Source of the DNA: Bugula neritina
Taxonomy: Eukaryota; Bryozoa; Gymnolaemata; Cheilostomatida; Bugulidae
NCBI GenBank assembly: GCA_964035545.1
Contig: OZ037767.1
Location: 6,438,207 to 6,502,206, forward strand
Direction of reading: 5' to 3'
DNA: 64,000 bases
Made by a program: the position numbers and the translations under genes. The notes under the pieces are model-generated. The model did not search any database. It worked only from the letters and a program-made list of their open reading frames with translations, and was not told the origin of the DNA. Shown here one piece after another: positions 39,501 through 42,204 of the stretch. Numbering within the stretch: the first letter of the stretch is position 1; every line of letters starts with the position of its first letter.

Positions 39501-42204
39501 GAAAATATTGACTAGAGGATTTGCACTTATTATAATAGGTGAAAAGCCTATTACCAAACACTTATTGCTAAACTTTCTACCTCGGAATACATTTTATTTT
39601 TGCTGGCGTAATAGCAATTCGTGGAACTGAGAATTAAAAAACTCTGGTTTTTGAAAATAATGTATAAATAATAACCTATGACCTCAACCAAAATTTTAAT
39701 TACGCTAGCCTACATATTATATATGAAGCAACTTCTACATGAAATACACGTAGAGCTTATACTGTACTTCAGCTGGCTGTGGGTTGAAGTGTTGGAGGGC
39801 ATTGGTAACCTCGCTAGTTACAGCATATCCAAAGTAGTCAAGAACTGTTGCTTTCCAAGTCTCATTCCCAGAACCGTCTTGGTGCTCCACGCAGAAACTA
39901 TCGGTTGTGTGGTCAATCACTGAAGAGCTTTGACTAATCCATATGTCTGAAAATATGATGATACAGTAAGAGAACCCCTGACCAAAGTTTTACAAGCATT
40001 TATATTACCGACAGCTACTTCAACAAAAACAGCTAAGTTTTATTTAAAAATTTAAGTTACTATTATACTTCAATTAGCTGCATAAAATAAAATAATGCAT
40101 TACAGAAAGTAAGCTCATACATTGATTATTTACAAATAATCACAGGAAGAAGGGGTGTTTGAGTTTTAACTCCCCTGTCCAACACTTATAAAGTTGTAGC
40201 ATTGCTACGCGCAGGTTAGGTGGTTATTTATAACATGACTGTGATTGGCTGAATGAAGAGCAATGATTATCCTCACTATACAAAACCACCTTTAATGTCT
40301 GACGACTTCACTGTAGCCTATTTCCTGCCCTTTATACTTTACAATGAATTTGCAGTCAATACACAGGCTGACTAACCTAGTGCCCCAGTGTCCACGTCTC
40401 GTCTAGTCTGCACCACTTCTACTACGGTGATGCCCTCTACTGTTGTACTGATACTCATCCCCACCTTCTCTATCATATCGTAATCATTCGGTATCTCAGA
40501 TCCCTGCCACAGCAACAACTTAGTATTATACCGAATGTTTGCTAAGATTACCATAGTTTGCTTTGAGCACAAAACGTGACAACAGAGTATAAAAAAAACA
40601 TAAACCACATGTATAGTAGGTATTAAGTAGTCTGGCAAAGCTAAAAGTAGTTATAGCCACTTGGAATCTCACCAAAGAGCTTTGAGTTTTCCTTCAGTCA
40701 TCTTACACTAATACTGTTACTATTTTTTATGCTTCAGAAAAAAATGAAAAGAATAGCAGCACAAAAGAGCTGCACGCAGATGGGGAAAATATTTGGACAT
40801 TAGGTATTTATTTACATGAAAATACAACAACGCTGTGGCGCAGGCCTATAACCACTTTTGTCATTAAATAGCAGGTTATCTGAGTAAAACTGCCAGTTTC
40901 AGAGAAGCATTTTATTTAGAGATTAGAGTGAGTATATTTAAATAACTTCTAAAATCTATGTGTTGCAGAGATAGCCCGATTAAAAGAATTGCAATGTTAG
41001 ACTGAAAATTATGTCATTATATAGAAGATTTTAAATATTAACATTTCAGTTAGTCTAGAGCACAATAGGAACATCACTAATACATAAGAACTGCTTTTAT
41101 TGGATGTAACTAATTAAAGCACATATTAAAGAGATAACTCTGAAGGTATAAAAAATCATTGTTCTAAGACCACTCAAAGAGGGGCAATTACATGGATCTA
41201 TGTTCAAAAACTATATTAAGGTGTTATTAAAAGTCTTACCATAAGCACCAGCATTTCTCCCTCAGAGGAGCTCCCAGAACCTCCTGCTGATGTGTTGGAT
41301 AAGTCAATGCTGCCAAATGAGAGACAAAGCTGCCACCTGGAGGTAGCCCAGTCTGTTATGTTGTGGTCAGCAGTCATGGCTATGCTGTCCCCTATCTCCC
41401 ACAGTATCACGTGATCCCCTGAAACTACAGAGTTTAACTCTCAACAATCATCATCCGGAACTAACTCTACAACCCTGCATAAGCTATAGACTTAACAGTA
41501 GCGTGAAACTTTATTTTGATGGTTGAACTAGCCAGGATACTCTTTAGGTTTGTAAATGCAATTAGAAAGTAAATTATTCTAAAGGTAAAATTAGCAGATA
41601 AATTGTGAAAAATATCTAAAAACTGAAAATTTCCAGTGTGTACTAAATTAAACAAAATGACACAATTAGAAAGTAAATTATTCTGAAGCCTACAACTAAA
41701 ATGATTGATATTGAAATAAAAAAAGTTGCTGTAGGGTATGTTAGTACACCACATAAATTATATGCAATTTCGTGTGTATGACTTATGTGATGAGCTCATA
41801 ACCTATAGCAACTTGTTGTATACTTCAATATCAATCAGTTTAGTTGTAGGCTTAAATTTAGTAATTTTACCTAGATAATAATTTATTTTCCAATTGCATT
41901 TATAAACTATATATGTATTTAATTATATATAATGTGTCCATCTTATAGTAGGCCTACAAGATTGTTGATGCCCAAACCTTTCTAGCAGAAACTCAACTTT
42001 GAGTTATTACTAAAAAAATAGAGGTATTATATTTTATAATAACATACAATGTCTAGTTCTTTAATATTACATAATTTAAATCATAACTCAAACAGTTAAA
42101 AAAGAAAACTTACAAAGAATTTGCAATAAACACCAACCTTGGACTAAAGTAGTAGTCAGCATCACGAAGACTAAATGTGTAAACGACAGTTTTCCAACTG
42201 CCAT
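481..42204 (-). CDS. Large secreted Cys-rich / Thr-rich TSP1-containing protein (34 exons, 3' end outside window)
   Basis: I do not recognise an orthologue. The start is the Met at 42204, which opens a 23-residue hydrophobic signal peptide ending in a Val-Gln-Gly stretch. Thirty-four exons run right to left, and splice phases agree at every junction of the model. In order, the protein has beta-rich segments with repeated 'xLCLSF/G' strands (exons 2-9), a PAN-like Cys motif (exon 13), more beta-rich sequence (exons 15-22), and a series of C-x3-C-x(7-9)-C modules (exons 23-27 and 30). It continues with a Thr-rich mucin block (exon 29), a Cys-rich EGF-like segment (exon 31) and TSP1 repeats (exon 32). 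Many N-x-S/T sequons support secretion. The last visible exon ends in phase 1, so the gene continues left of base 481. Likely role: secreted or surface adhesion, mucus or matrix protein (inference). The least certain junction is exon 9 to 10; a stop just past the exon 9 donor leaves open a split into two genes. Confidence 0.72.
1305..1402 (-). CDS. Secreted gene exon 33
   Basis: Acceptor GTTGGTAG|A, donor ATCAA|GTATGT, phase 2 in and 1 out. It encodes CTAKISEVTPTTMATSTHAD and more Ser/Thr/Asn-rich sequence. Confidence 0.62.
1945..2181 (-). CDS. Secreted gene exon 32: thrombospondin type 1 repeats
   Basis: Acceptor CTGTCGTAG|A lies behind a long pyrimidine tract; donor is AACAG|GTGGGT. YSAWESWSACAPCGIGNENG with TRTRSC following is a classic TSP1 start (WSxW-type motif, then R-x-R-x-C). 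IWSEWGSCDCSSGKQQRNR begins a second repeat that runs into exon 33. TSP1 Trp residues are often C-mannosylated and the domain binds glycosaminoglycans (family knowledge). Confidence 0.8.
2725..2923 (-). CDS. Secreted gene exon 31 (Cys-rich, EGF-like)
   Basis: Acceptor GTTTGTAG|GT, donor GTCA|GTAAGT, phase 1 in and 2 out. DQCDCHSGYGRIGEECHYHH has the C-x-C...C arrangement and Gly/Tyr of EGF-like turns. It ends in VCKSKCS. Confidence 0.68.
3262..3403 (-). CDS. Secreted gene exon 30 (Cys module)
   Basis: Acceptor TTGCTGCAG|GAG, donor ATCT|GTAAGT, phase 0 in and 1 out. GSCFAACPHWSSTTDYCFCG is the clearest match to the exon 24 module, sharing C-x3-C-x-HW and C-x-C. Confidence 0.7.
3862..4480 (-). 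CDS. Secreted gene exon 29: Thr-rich mucin-like block
   Basis: Acceptor GCGTTTAG|C, donor TTG|GTGAGT, phase 2 in and 0 out. It begins WCSDYVEWERLDGCLS, runs through about 160 residues dominated by Thr with short Pro/Asn/Ser breaks (for example PNTTTTT units), and ends RPEIYISCSCLDGRIYSVEG. Such a stretch is a dense O-glycosylation target and would form an extended mucin stalk. The coding DNA is a degenerate ACC/ACA tract, so length variation between individuals is likely. Confidence 0.78.
4825..4868 (-). CDS. Secreted gene exon 28 (44-nt micro-exon)
   Basis: Acceptor TTTAACAG|ACT, donor AACAG|GTTGGT, phase 0 in and 2 out, which links exons 27 and 29 in frame. It encodes TGVETTPRWEDVCN. It is very short, and is supported by phase and by the strong acceptor tract. 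Confidence 0.55.
5499..5697 (-). CDS. Secreted gene exon 27 (Cys module)
   Basis: Acceptor GTTGAAAG|A (an AAG acceptor two residues inside is also possible), donor TAT|GTAAGT, phase 2 in and 0 out. It starts SLCLCLNHHRVCKSS and contains DCDIECLHISYRVNC. Confidence 0.65.
5886..6070 (-). CDS. Secreted gene exon 26 (Cys module)
   Basis: Acceptor TTATTGTAG|ACT, donor CCAG|GTGTGA, phase 0 in and 2 out. It starts TEYYNCQVPTYEGTQLLYIN and contains VCAQLCPVIELLPCC, another C-x3-C-x7-C module, plus several N-x-S/T sequons. Confidence 0.68.
6221..6358 (-). CDS. Secreted gene exon 25 (Cys module)
   Basis: Acceptor TTCTTGTAG|CCT, donor CAG|GTATGT, phase 0 in and 0 out. SCSWQFECPYFQYDKTLCDC repeats the Cys module with slightly different spacing. 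Confidence 0.7.
7037..7222 (-). CDS. Secreted gene exon 24 (Cys module)
   Basis: Acceptor ACTTTCAG|GGG, donor TAT|GTAATG, phase 0 in and 0 out. The core FTCADLCSHWVRSNQTSCNC has C-x3-C-x9-C-x-C spacing, like the core of WSC/PAN domains (comparison by eye only). Confidence 0.7.
8336..8469 (+). mobile_element. tRNA-derived SINE, copy 1
   Basis: TGGCCTAGGGGTTAAAGCG resembles a pol III A box and GGGTTCCATTC a B box, about 35 bases apart. They are followed by a tail (GTGATGTTAGGAGGAGCATC) shared with copies near 26040 and 38885. Confidence 0.55.
9099..9292 (-). CDS. Secreted gene exon 23 (first Cys module)
   Basis: Acceptor TACTGTAG|GA, donor AAT|GTAAGC, phase 1 in and 0 out. PCDTCSSY starts the exon and DCLDHCDCDGVHHW is the first C-x3-C module of the C-terminal Cys-rich half. 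Confidence 0.7.
10179..10472 (-). CDS. Secreted gene exon 22
   Basis: Acceptor TGTTTTAG|GT, donor ACTG|GTAAGT, phase 1 in and 1 out. It encodes YTVSYQRNHQPDPVSRICSG and a long beta-rich stretch with Cys in YQVICET and VHCWRL. It ends in a Pro/Thr linker (EPETPTSVPGG). Confidence 0.7.
11023..11118 (-). CDS. Secreted gene exon 21
   Basis: Acceptor CTTTTCCAG|TT, donor GGTG|GTATGT, phase 1 in and 1 out. It encodes ADYFKDETYETMSSSHDVYV and RNNMALMSTDG. Confidence 0.7.
11455..11523 (+). mobile_element. tRNA-like / SINE head fragment
   Basis: AGTGGCTCCTATAGTGTTGG and, about 30 bases on, GGTTCAATTCC look like A and B boxes of a tRNA-derived element. It does not fold as a tRNA by eye and is followed by a G-rich stretch, so it is probably a SINE remnant. 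Confidence 0.35.
11599..11795 (-). CDS. Secreted gene exon 20
   Basis: Acceptor GTGTTTCAG|T, donor AGAT|GTGAGT, phase 2 in and 1 out. It encodes VWNGTGDQMYYGQAFSGLKA, then FEFRFRGQMSCLMLFYDK. The pattern resembles a lectin-like beta-sandwich, but I cannot name the family. Confidence 0.7.
12069..12145. repeat. 34-bp-arm inverted repeat (long hairpin) in intron 19
   Basis: Arms 12069-12102 and 12112-12145 are complementary at 31 of 34 positions around a 9-base loop. On the minus strand, the sense strand of the host gene, the three mismatches become G:U pairs, so the transcript would fold into a continuous hairpin. It could be a small MITE or a miRNA-like precursor. Confidence 0.7.
12307..12437 (-). 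CDS. Secreted gene exon 19
   Basis: Acceptor TTATTGTAG|AAA, donor CTTCG|GTAATT, phase 0 in and 2 out. It encodes KLKYMLTVNVTEDSNPVILK and ends VYASTNEQQTVL. The intron between exons 18 and 19 carries the 4.6-kb transposon copy 1. Confidence 0.7.
12715..12885. repeat. Left TIR of copy 1
   Basis: Inverted relative to 17190-17356. The matching blocks include the terminal GTCTGGCAG, TAGGTTCGCAATC, ATAAAGTTTTTTTCT and CAAGATGGCCGCC. Confidence 0.65.
13372..14362. mobile_element. Probable solo LTR (991 bp) nested in transposon copy 1
   Basis: Transposon copy 2 is uninterrupted here: its GTACTAGAATAGCC spans the site. In copy 1 the same CTAG appears on both sides (13368-13371 and 14363-14366) of a segment that begins TG and ends CA. 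That is the signature of an LTR with a 4-bp target duplication. It has an AATAAA-like signal near 13958 and an internal tandem duplication. No gag or pol follows, so it is a solo LTR. It is unrelated to the LTRs of elements A and B. Confidence 0.6.
13541..13890. repeat. Tandem duplication, about 176-bp unit
   Basis: TGATTTCTGGTGTTCGGTAA occurs at 13541 and again at 13717, and about 150 bases after each are closely similar. The duplication lies within the probable solo LTR. Confidence 0.75.
15397..15699 (-). pseudogene. Non-LTR retrotransposon (LINE) ORF2 C-terminal fragment
   Basis: The translation contains ISATEMRMLRNIYNMNWEDH, then RPLQWYGHVRRRDTEED. The TEMRMLR ... WYGHVRRR pair is the usual C-terminal signature of LINE reverse transcriptase proteins (family knowledge). 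Only about 100 residues remain and there is no RT core. Most of it is absent from transposon copy 2, so it is either a nested LINE fragment or a part lost from copy 2. Confidence 0.6.
17190..17356. repeat. Right TIR of copy 1
   Basis: Contains GGCGGCCATCTTGAATTTCT, then CCACACCCACCTGGAAACA, GCGAACCTAA and the terminal CTGCCAGAC. The outermost about 35 bases differ more from the left TIR than the inner part does. Confidence 0.65.
17383..17457 (-). CDS. Secreted gene exon 18 (25 codons)
   Basis: Acceptor GATTGTAG|ACA, donor AAT|GTAAGT, phase 0 in and 0 out. It encodes TEMYGNVVNLGEGFCLSLQW and NENRN, again with the FCLSL strand. Transposon copy 1 ends about 27 bp beyond this donor. Confidence 0.7.
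18431..18635 (-). CDS. Secreted gene exon 17
   Basis: Acceptor TTACTGTAG|A, donor TCG|GTAAGA, phase 2 in and 0 out. It encodes DVPISYPILQDDYLFPFPLQ and a beta-rich stretch with one N-x-T sequon. Confidence 0.7.
19015..21803. mobile_element. Long-TIR DNA transposon-like element, copy 2
   Basis: Shares ends and most of the interior with copy 1: it begins GTCTGGCAGAACTGGGGG and ends TTCTGCCAGAC, with TA on each side. Relative to copy 1 it lacks the 991-bp solo LTR and about 0.5 kb of the centre. It lies in the intron between exons 16 and 17, in the same orientation as copy 1. Confidence 0.7.
20471..20722 (-). pseudogene. Decayed transposon-associated protein fragment
   Basis: An 83-codon open frame with REGDWALHLAMEEEMHYLHS followed by QDVRIEFMAGNHTMHH. 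Proteins with a 'REGnWdLHLa...' stretch are common in invertebrate transposon-rich genomes, but I cannot name the family. A damaged copy sits at about 16010-16290 in transposon copy 1. Confidence 0.35.
21825..21930 (-). CDS. Secreted gene exon 16
   Basis: Acceptor ATTTACAG|CT, donor TGCA|GTAAGT, phase 1 in and 2 out. It encodes LRPVVFIPGSVLHPVVKLLT. The long-TIR transposon copy 2 ends 21 bp beyond this donor. Confidence 0.7.
22399..22482 (-). CDS. Secreted gene exon 15 (28 codons)
   Basis: Acceptor TATTTACAG|GA, donor CTTA|GTATGT, phase 1 in and 1 out. It encodes YFDSCGDTLWPGYYITSSGG followed by KEFCDI. The spacing faintly recalls the start of a fibrinogen-like domain, but too little is present to call it. 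Confidence 0.65.
23262..23429 (-). CDS. Secreted gene exon 14
   Basis: Acceptor TTTCATAG|AT, donor TCAA|GTATGC, phase 1 in and 1 out. It encodes DCDYSYYLVNGTCIGRSSLI and a Ser/Leu-rich tail. No domain recognised. Confidence 0.65.
23969..24162 (-). CDS. Secreted gene exon 13 with PAN-like Cys motif
   Basis: Acceptor TTTTTGCAG|C, donor AAAG|GTAGAT, phase 2 in and 1 out. ECGLACFLEPNCVYFQASV followed by a fourth and fifth Cys matches the C-x3-C-x5-C spacing of PAN/Apple domains (family knowledge). PAN domains bind proteins or carbohydrates in secreted proteins. Confidence 0.65.
24448..24574 (-). CDS. Secreted gene exon 12
   Basis: Acceptor TTATTGTAG|AT, donor ACAT|GTATGT, phase 1 in and 2 out. 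It encodes DAEEEMVEMSSFAILNELIS and a Ser/Tyr-rich tail. Confidence 0.7.
24862..25125 (-). CDS. Secreted gene exon 11
   Basis: Acceptor ACGAATAG|CA, donor ATTG|GTAAGC, phase 1 in and 1 out. It begins AMDDAASAETMMYKNYHVLP and has three N-x-S/T sequons. No known domain seen. Confidence 0.7.
25689..25943 (-). CDS. Secreted gene exon 10
   Basis: Acceptor CTTAATCAG|TT, donor ATTG|GTAAGA, phase 1 in and 1 out. It encodes a Cys-rich segment (TKNCVLYCIEG, then PLITCSHFGIGNDSGNITIG and SPCTP). Acceptors at 25910 and 25904 keep the same frame and give shorter versions. Confidence 0.6.
26036..26185 (+). mobile_element. tRNA-derived SINE, copy 2
   Basis: It has GGTCTAGGTCCTAGGGGTTAG and then a GTGATGTTAGGAAGAGCATC tail and CATAATTGCTC, as in copy 1. 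The B-box region has decayed. Confidence 0.5.
26550..26626. repeat. Two-copy tandem repeat, unit about 40 bp
   Basis: CTGATTGGCTGAGATA with AGTGCATACCAA occurs twice in succession, next to the exon 9 donor. Confidence 0.6.
26645..26909 (-). CDS. Secreted gene exon 9 (3' boundary uncertain)
   Basis: Acceptor ATATACAG|ATC is clear (phase 0), giving IYNKLPLREMLLCDYAASHE. The chosen donor T|GTAATG is the only nearby one giving phase 1, which exon 10 requires. The better-looking GTAAGC 13 bases further gives phase 2, and reading through it meets TAA at once. The gene could therefore end here, with another gene starting downstream. Confidence 0.5.
27299..27605. mobile_element. hAT-type MITE, 307 bp, with 8-bp target duplication
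   Basis: Begins CAGGGGTGTCCAACC and ends GGACAGCCCTG, the well-known hAT (Charlie-like) terminus. It is flanked by perfect 8-bp direct repeats AACTAGAG at 27291-27298 and 27606-27613. An 8-bp duplication is diagnostic of hAT. It has no coding capacity and lies in the intron between exons 8 and 9. Confidence 0.85.
27685..27842 (-). CDS. Secreted gene exon 8
   Basis: Acceptor CTTTCAG|GA, donor AAT|GTAAAG, phase 1 in and 0 out. It encodes VTGKAYLLTPSNPDQVLEID and a beta-rich tail. A second in-phase donor (TAT|GTATGT near 27623) lies just beside the hAT MITE, so the lower limit is uncertain. Confidence 0.6.
28258..28349 (-). CDS. Secreted gene exon 7
   Basis: Acceptor CTTTCAG|G, donor TCAG|GTATGT, phase 2 in and 1 out. 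It encodes LDVYPIANSPSGARVFIENE followed by AWTTLCLGFS, another copy of the LCL(S/G)F strand. Confidence 0.7.
28441..28591. mobile_element. 151-bp MITE family, copy 2
   Basis: Same family as 251-403. The right end reads, in reverse, GCAGTAATGGAGAAATTGAG and the left end GCGGTAGTGGAAAAACAGAG, giving about 21-bp imperfect TIRs. It sits in the intron between exons 6 and 7. Confidence 0.65.
29385..29580 (-). CDS. Secreted gene exon 6
   Basis: Acceptor TTTTGTAG|GA, donor AAAG|GTATAC, phase 1 in and 2 out. It encodes GAGLVFTDANIGPPHSVSFA, then STICMSL and further beta-type sequence. The STICMSL strand resembles the LCLSF strand of exon 2. Confidence 0.72.
29877..30034 (+). promoter_or_regulatory. 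Palindrome cluster in element A U3
   Basis: Outer arms CCTTTGTTGCCGAGATCGG and CCGATCTCGGCAAACAAAGG enclose three inner hairpins, for example CCGATATGCCGA / TCGGCATATCGG and CCGAAATGCCG / CGGCATTTCGG. It ends about 20 bp upstream of the TATA box. The same block recurs in the 3' LTR, and a shorter version is found in element B. Confidence 0.8.
30055..30090 (+). promoter_or_regulatory. Element A core promoter (TATA plus initiator)
   Basis: TATATAAAA followed 30-32 bases later by TTCAGTC, the usual TATA-to-initiator spacing for RNA polymerase II. Flanking 16-bp arms CCAGCGAGTTCCAGTA and TACTGGAGCTCGCTGG form a palindrome centred on the inferred start site. Confidence 0.65.
30241..30258 (+). other. 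Element A primer binding site (tRNA-Leu)
   Basis: TGGTGGCAGCGGTGGGAT starts one base after the LTR. Its complement, ending GCTGCCACCA, is the 3' end of a common eukaryotic tRNA-Leu, with all 18 bases matching (from memory of tRNA-Leu sequences). Confidence 0.8.
30291..31190 (+). CDS. gag: Element A Gag (299 aa)
   Basis: Retrotransposon Gag: forms the particle and packages the RNA. It starts at the ATG of MAPGDPAPEA, the first ATG after the primer site. The middle (about residues 40-200) is the Gag fold, with FGGDGDVEQFIKEFEDVA and a helical stretch. CWECGMPGHVRRHC near residues 277-290 is a perfect CCHC zinc knuckle (C-x2-C-x4-H-x4-C). The stop TGA lies inside the frameshift stem. It is about 90% similar by eye to element B Gag. 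Confidence 0.9.
   Translation: MAPGDPAPEAAAPPALTIEALVTALQGLRGQGQAAPGDRYRLQPPTFGGDGDVEQFIKEFEDVAATAEWPVWVRVLQLRACLTGRARNFALGPDEAHILRALRARFGLTTEEASDQLQVMRRDRRTSLEDHANEVERLAQAAFGHATGDDRKRLVFNAFFRSVNHPDLQRYWLAAKVKSLDEALEMGKAYFQVEEPRRANYAARQVAGDAEEIPPTTQVAAAATPSPEQTQLNMLMSMMKGLQATVTELQRNQTDRRAPRSRDDPVRPPMPTCWECGMPGHVRRHCPKGQKPLNTRGSR
31166..31209 (+). other. Element A -1 ribosomal frameshift signal
   Basis: TTTAAAC (31166-31172) is read T-TTA-AAC in the gag frame, a classic slippery heptamer. After a 6-base spacer, GGCTCACGG (31179-31187) can pair with CCGTGGGCC (31201-31209) across a 13-base loop that holds the gag stop. Pol is open in the -1 frame from the heptamer onward. Confidence 0.8.
31187..37132 (+). 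CDS. pol: Element A Pol (PR-RT-RNaseH-IN plus C-terminal zinc-finger extension)
   Basis: Open from the slippery site; it has no ATG of its own at the start, as expected for -1 frameshift expression. It begins with a basic/Pro-rich linker holding two copies of a RRSRRPxGLPDPPA unit. It continues with aspartic protease (LLDTGCTTNLLS, DTG at 31685), reverse transcriptase (YLDD at 32975-32986) and RNase H (LDTDASDHS near 33415). Integrase follows, with HHCC zinc site (THKQAHAG ... CEVC), D, D and E near 34400, 34580 and 34688, and a GPY/F tail (PKFVGPYCVVEV). About 680 more residues follow: an acidic/Gln-rich stretch, a Ser/Asp-rich part, two C2H2 fingers (36532-36675) and a terminal coiled coil. 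No internal stop, so it looks functional. Confidence 0.9.
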   Translation: MNSATRGPHANPVRDRTRKTTEETSPESTYIEWHANRRSRRPKGLPDPPALPLDTRMELEETGWQAPRRSRRPQGLPDPPAWPLRNRFAGLPEEVVEEDSAYSQEYPELPSRPQKTPVVSKMKRRPAVRTQVVSPPETDRSRSTQPYGSSYFLPGKISGKAATFLLDTGCTTNLLSRRLFDTLGARERASLEPYEGAHGTLADGSCIPFYGVISLPGRVRDQAVHETFIVSQLKEDAILGMPFLEKHQCHMDFQKSVVVMAGKELVCVDKFGRPLVGGVQVVRDCTVPGRSQATLRCRVNCKEIAGLGMVEGTHGAIRLANSLNRLDCRQELLVQCINPFTEPVQLSAGALVGKYHSIQEADVGPALETVADNQGNPPHTRREAVPEHLADLYGGACGNCTSSTERQVLAQLLAEYSDVFSRGDRDMGLTKVISHEIPLAADTTPIRQPTRRLGPEKEKEVSRQVQDLLDRDLIEPAHGAWSSPVVLVKKKDGSWRFCVDYRRLNNATIQDAYPLPRIDESLDALAGSKYFSTLDLLSGYWQVPLSPDAQDKAAFITRDGLWKWKVLPFGLTSAPATFQRLMEQVLSGLHWKTLLIYLDDVIVISPDFSTHVSRLREVFDRLRAAGLKLKPSKCALLQPEVTYLGHVVGRDGVATDPEKVQAVKEWTVPRDLPELRAFLGLVGYYRQYIPRFAGVAQPLNRLTAKGVRWQWTQEEQQAFDHLKQRLMEAPILAYPDPAKEYILDTDASDHSVGAVLSQVQGGSEVVVAYYSKTLAAAEKNYCTTRKELLAVVKAVKHFRPYLYGKSFRLRTNHASLIWLCKRAEPSSQVARWLEILAEFSYRIEHRAGRKHGNADGMSRRPVEDCKQCLHIERRDGGPARLDVEAGLVEGTTYQWEHGHLRTETHQALHANPTLHQNVKELCRLQETLPGAVADIFRAKKEGRRPSEEQQRQGDVEFQLLCRRWDAFKVSPDGLLMITLAADNRQQKRDRVVCPRALRRELIWDTHKQAHAGVSRVIRCLRLRWYWSGMTRDVRLRVRQCEVCQASKHGRPTETTGRRRLYAGRPWQVVAVDLVGPMPLSARGNTWILVLTDHFTRWADALAIPDATAPTVARTLDQHVFCYLGLPEQIHTDQGAQFQSQLMGDLCRICGVNQSRTTPYHPQGNGVVERNNRMLGDALRSLLLGRGQEEWDVVLPQIMRAYRSTPHSATQETPNFLMLGRETRVPEHLTYHVPAPESPVHEYVEGLMDIMGKAHDALRTQQWQTRTEDSEEPPLYQVGDWVWMVSYRRRRGQSAKLQPKFVGPYCVVEVLPNHTYRVERSGQVSVQSEQRLKPYHASPDAVGQAPPLLEPHRQPNRRGRATRPREVEIMVPREADQEQAALIEQLERQQRAEREQEQQQALGSQPFPGEDTPVRGEDGDPPTRAAQEPPTPPESVPLERSQRPRRPPRYLADYAVGHLDGPPPEEDPPHTDCHPILVGNSLHHPGEFHQEEEMADRISEDTRSRELSSRNPGEIPTSHATRASAGKTSEARGSAISHSDFTQLARQLQLKLNSDSNTHFDFTTVLRTLSAAMGITLPDTQSGISSRLDPPVAESSQITVDWSLLDLLGSDLLEPEAEMDLGDDSAIDTLLNHDVGSVNFCDTPRPSVFNLSPYTPVPNFGDSETGFSQPLLSILEERMDVEEASRSDSPLPPALASASTSQQAATSSTEVCSAMVGPDPKPVELQLTAGEEQGILHGDHLPAEEDTSPILALPRALVARQYWVTGPTNLKIGDACGEPGNRICHECKRKFSSARRLRVHAPQHYINVFCPCGEFSYQRDYVLRHQRIAHCHTGYTFAVDQASFPEFRDLVLPHVADPHKRAALALGFPACRPVREEEGEPAATPQPAATQPLRVMLARVGPGARADSSDLGPRPSAAGEKQTHRQRRPARGTTDRPRHQTSAQLAEEVHQLRRQLRRYEEELGQLRRRVSRLERGRSGDRR
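35661..35801 (+). repeat. In-frame 141-bp palindrome-rich insertion in element A pol
   Basis: Element B joins directly across this site (GAAGAAG then ATTTCACAC). In A, 141 extra bases (47 codons) begin AAATGGCCGACC and end near TCGGCCATTTC, giving about 11-bp inverted ends. Inside are CCGAATTTCGG, GAAGACACTCG / CGAGTTGTCTTC and CTTCAG / CTGAAG pairs, the same style as the LTR palindromes. Confidence 0.65.
36532..36675 (+). other. Two C2H2 zinc fingers in element A Pol tail
   Basis: Finger 1 is CHECKRKFSSARRLRVH then APQH, spacing C-x2-C-x12-H-x3-H. Finger 2 starts CPCGEFSYQRDYVLRHQRIA and ends H, spacing C-x-C-x12-H-x4-H. This is a nucleic-acid-binding type of domain beyond the normal end of integrase. 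It is absent from element B. Confidence 0.75.
37310..37339 (+). other. Element A pre-PPT palindrome and polypurine tract
   Basis: A perfect palindrome (arms ATCGGAAAG and CTTTCCGAT around CATG, 37310-37331) abuts the purine run GGGGGG and GTG before the 3' LTR. A T-rich tract (about 37140-37190) lies between the pol stop and this point. Confidence 0.75.
37340..37733 (+). repeat. Element A 3' LTR
   Basis: 394 bp, TG...CA. It matches the 5' LTR with no difference that I can see, including the palindrome cluster, TATATAAAA (about 37549) and AATAAA (about 37637). Confidence 0.9.
38055..38238 (-). CDS. Secreted gene exon 5
   Basis: Acceptor GATTTAG|ATT, donor AATG|GTACAT, phase 0 in and 1 out. 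It encodes IVAEKLSNSTGYYLFDLGLY and a Cys-containing beta stretch. Two nearer GT donors were set aside because they give a stop or the wrong phase at exon 6. The following intron holds LTR retrotransposon A. Confidence 0.65.
38881..39010 (+). mobile_element. tRNA-derived SINE, copy 3 (degraded)
   Basis: GGCTAGTGGCTAAAGCGCTGG, AAGGTCAGAG and the tail AGAAGAGCATTCAGCCATAA match the other two copies weakly. Confidence 0.45.
39750..39946 (-). CDS. Secreted gene exon 4
   Basis: Acceptor TTTTCAG|AC, donor CTCTAC|GTGTAT, phase 1 in and 0 out. The product runs DIWISQSSSVIDHTTDSFCV to PAEVQYKLY. An alternative donor (CA|GTATAAG) lies 13 bases inside but breaks phase with exon 5. Confidence 0.65.
40377..40503 (-). 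CDS. Secreted gene exon 3
   Basis: Acceptor GTGGCAG|GG has a TACTAAG branch-like motif about 20 bases upstream; donor is CTAG|GTTAGT. Phases are 0 in and 1 out. It encodes GSEIPNDYDMIEKVGMSIST and a Val/Thr-rich strand. A longer 5' end from an AAAG acceptor near 40560 is also in phase, so the upper limit is less certain. Confidence 0.6.
41240..41418 (-). CDS. Secreted gene exon 2
   Basis: The exon is bounded by TTTCAG and ATG|GTAAGA, phase 1 in and 0 out. It encodes DHVILWEIGDSIAMTADHN, then a 'WQLCLSFG' strand and a Gly/Ser-rich loop. It has an N-x-T sequon and no known domain by eye. Confidence 0.75.
42138..42204 (-). CDS. Secreted gene exon 1: start codon and signal peptide
   Basis: ATG at 42204-42202 opens MAVGKLSFTHLVFVML followed by TTTLVQ, a typical signal peptide with a short basic n-region and a hydrophobic core. 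The exon ends AAG|GTTGGT in phase 1, which joins exon 2 to give Gly-Asp-His. No other Met with a signal sequence is seen upstream. Confidence 0.75.
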
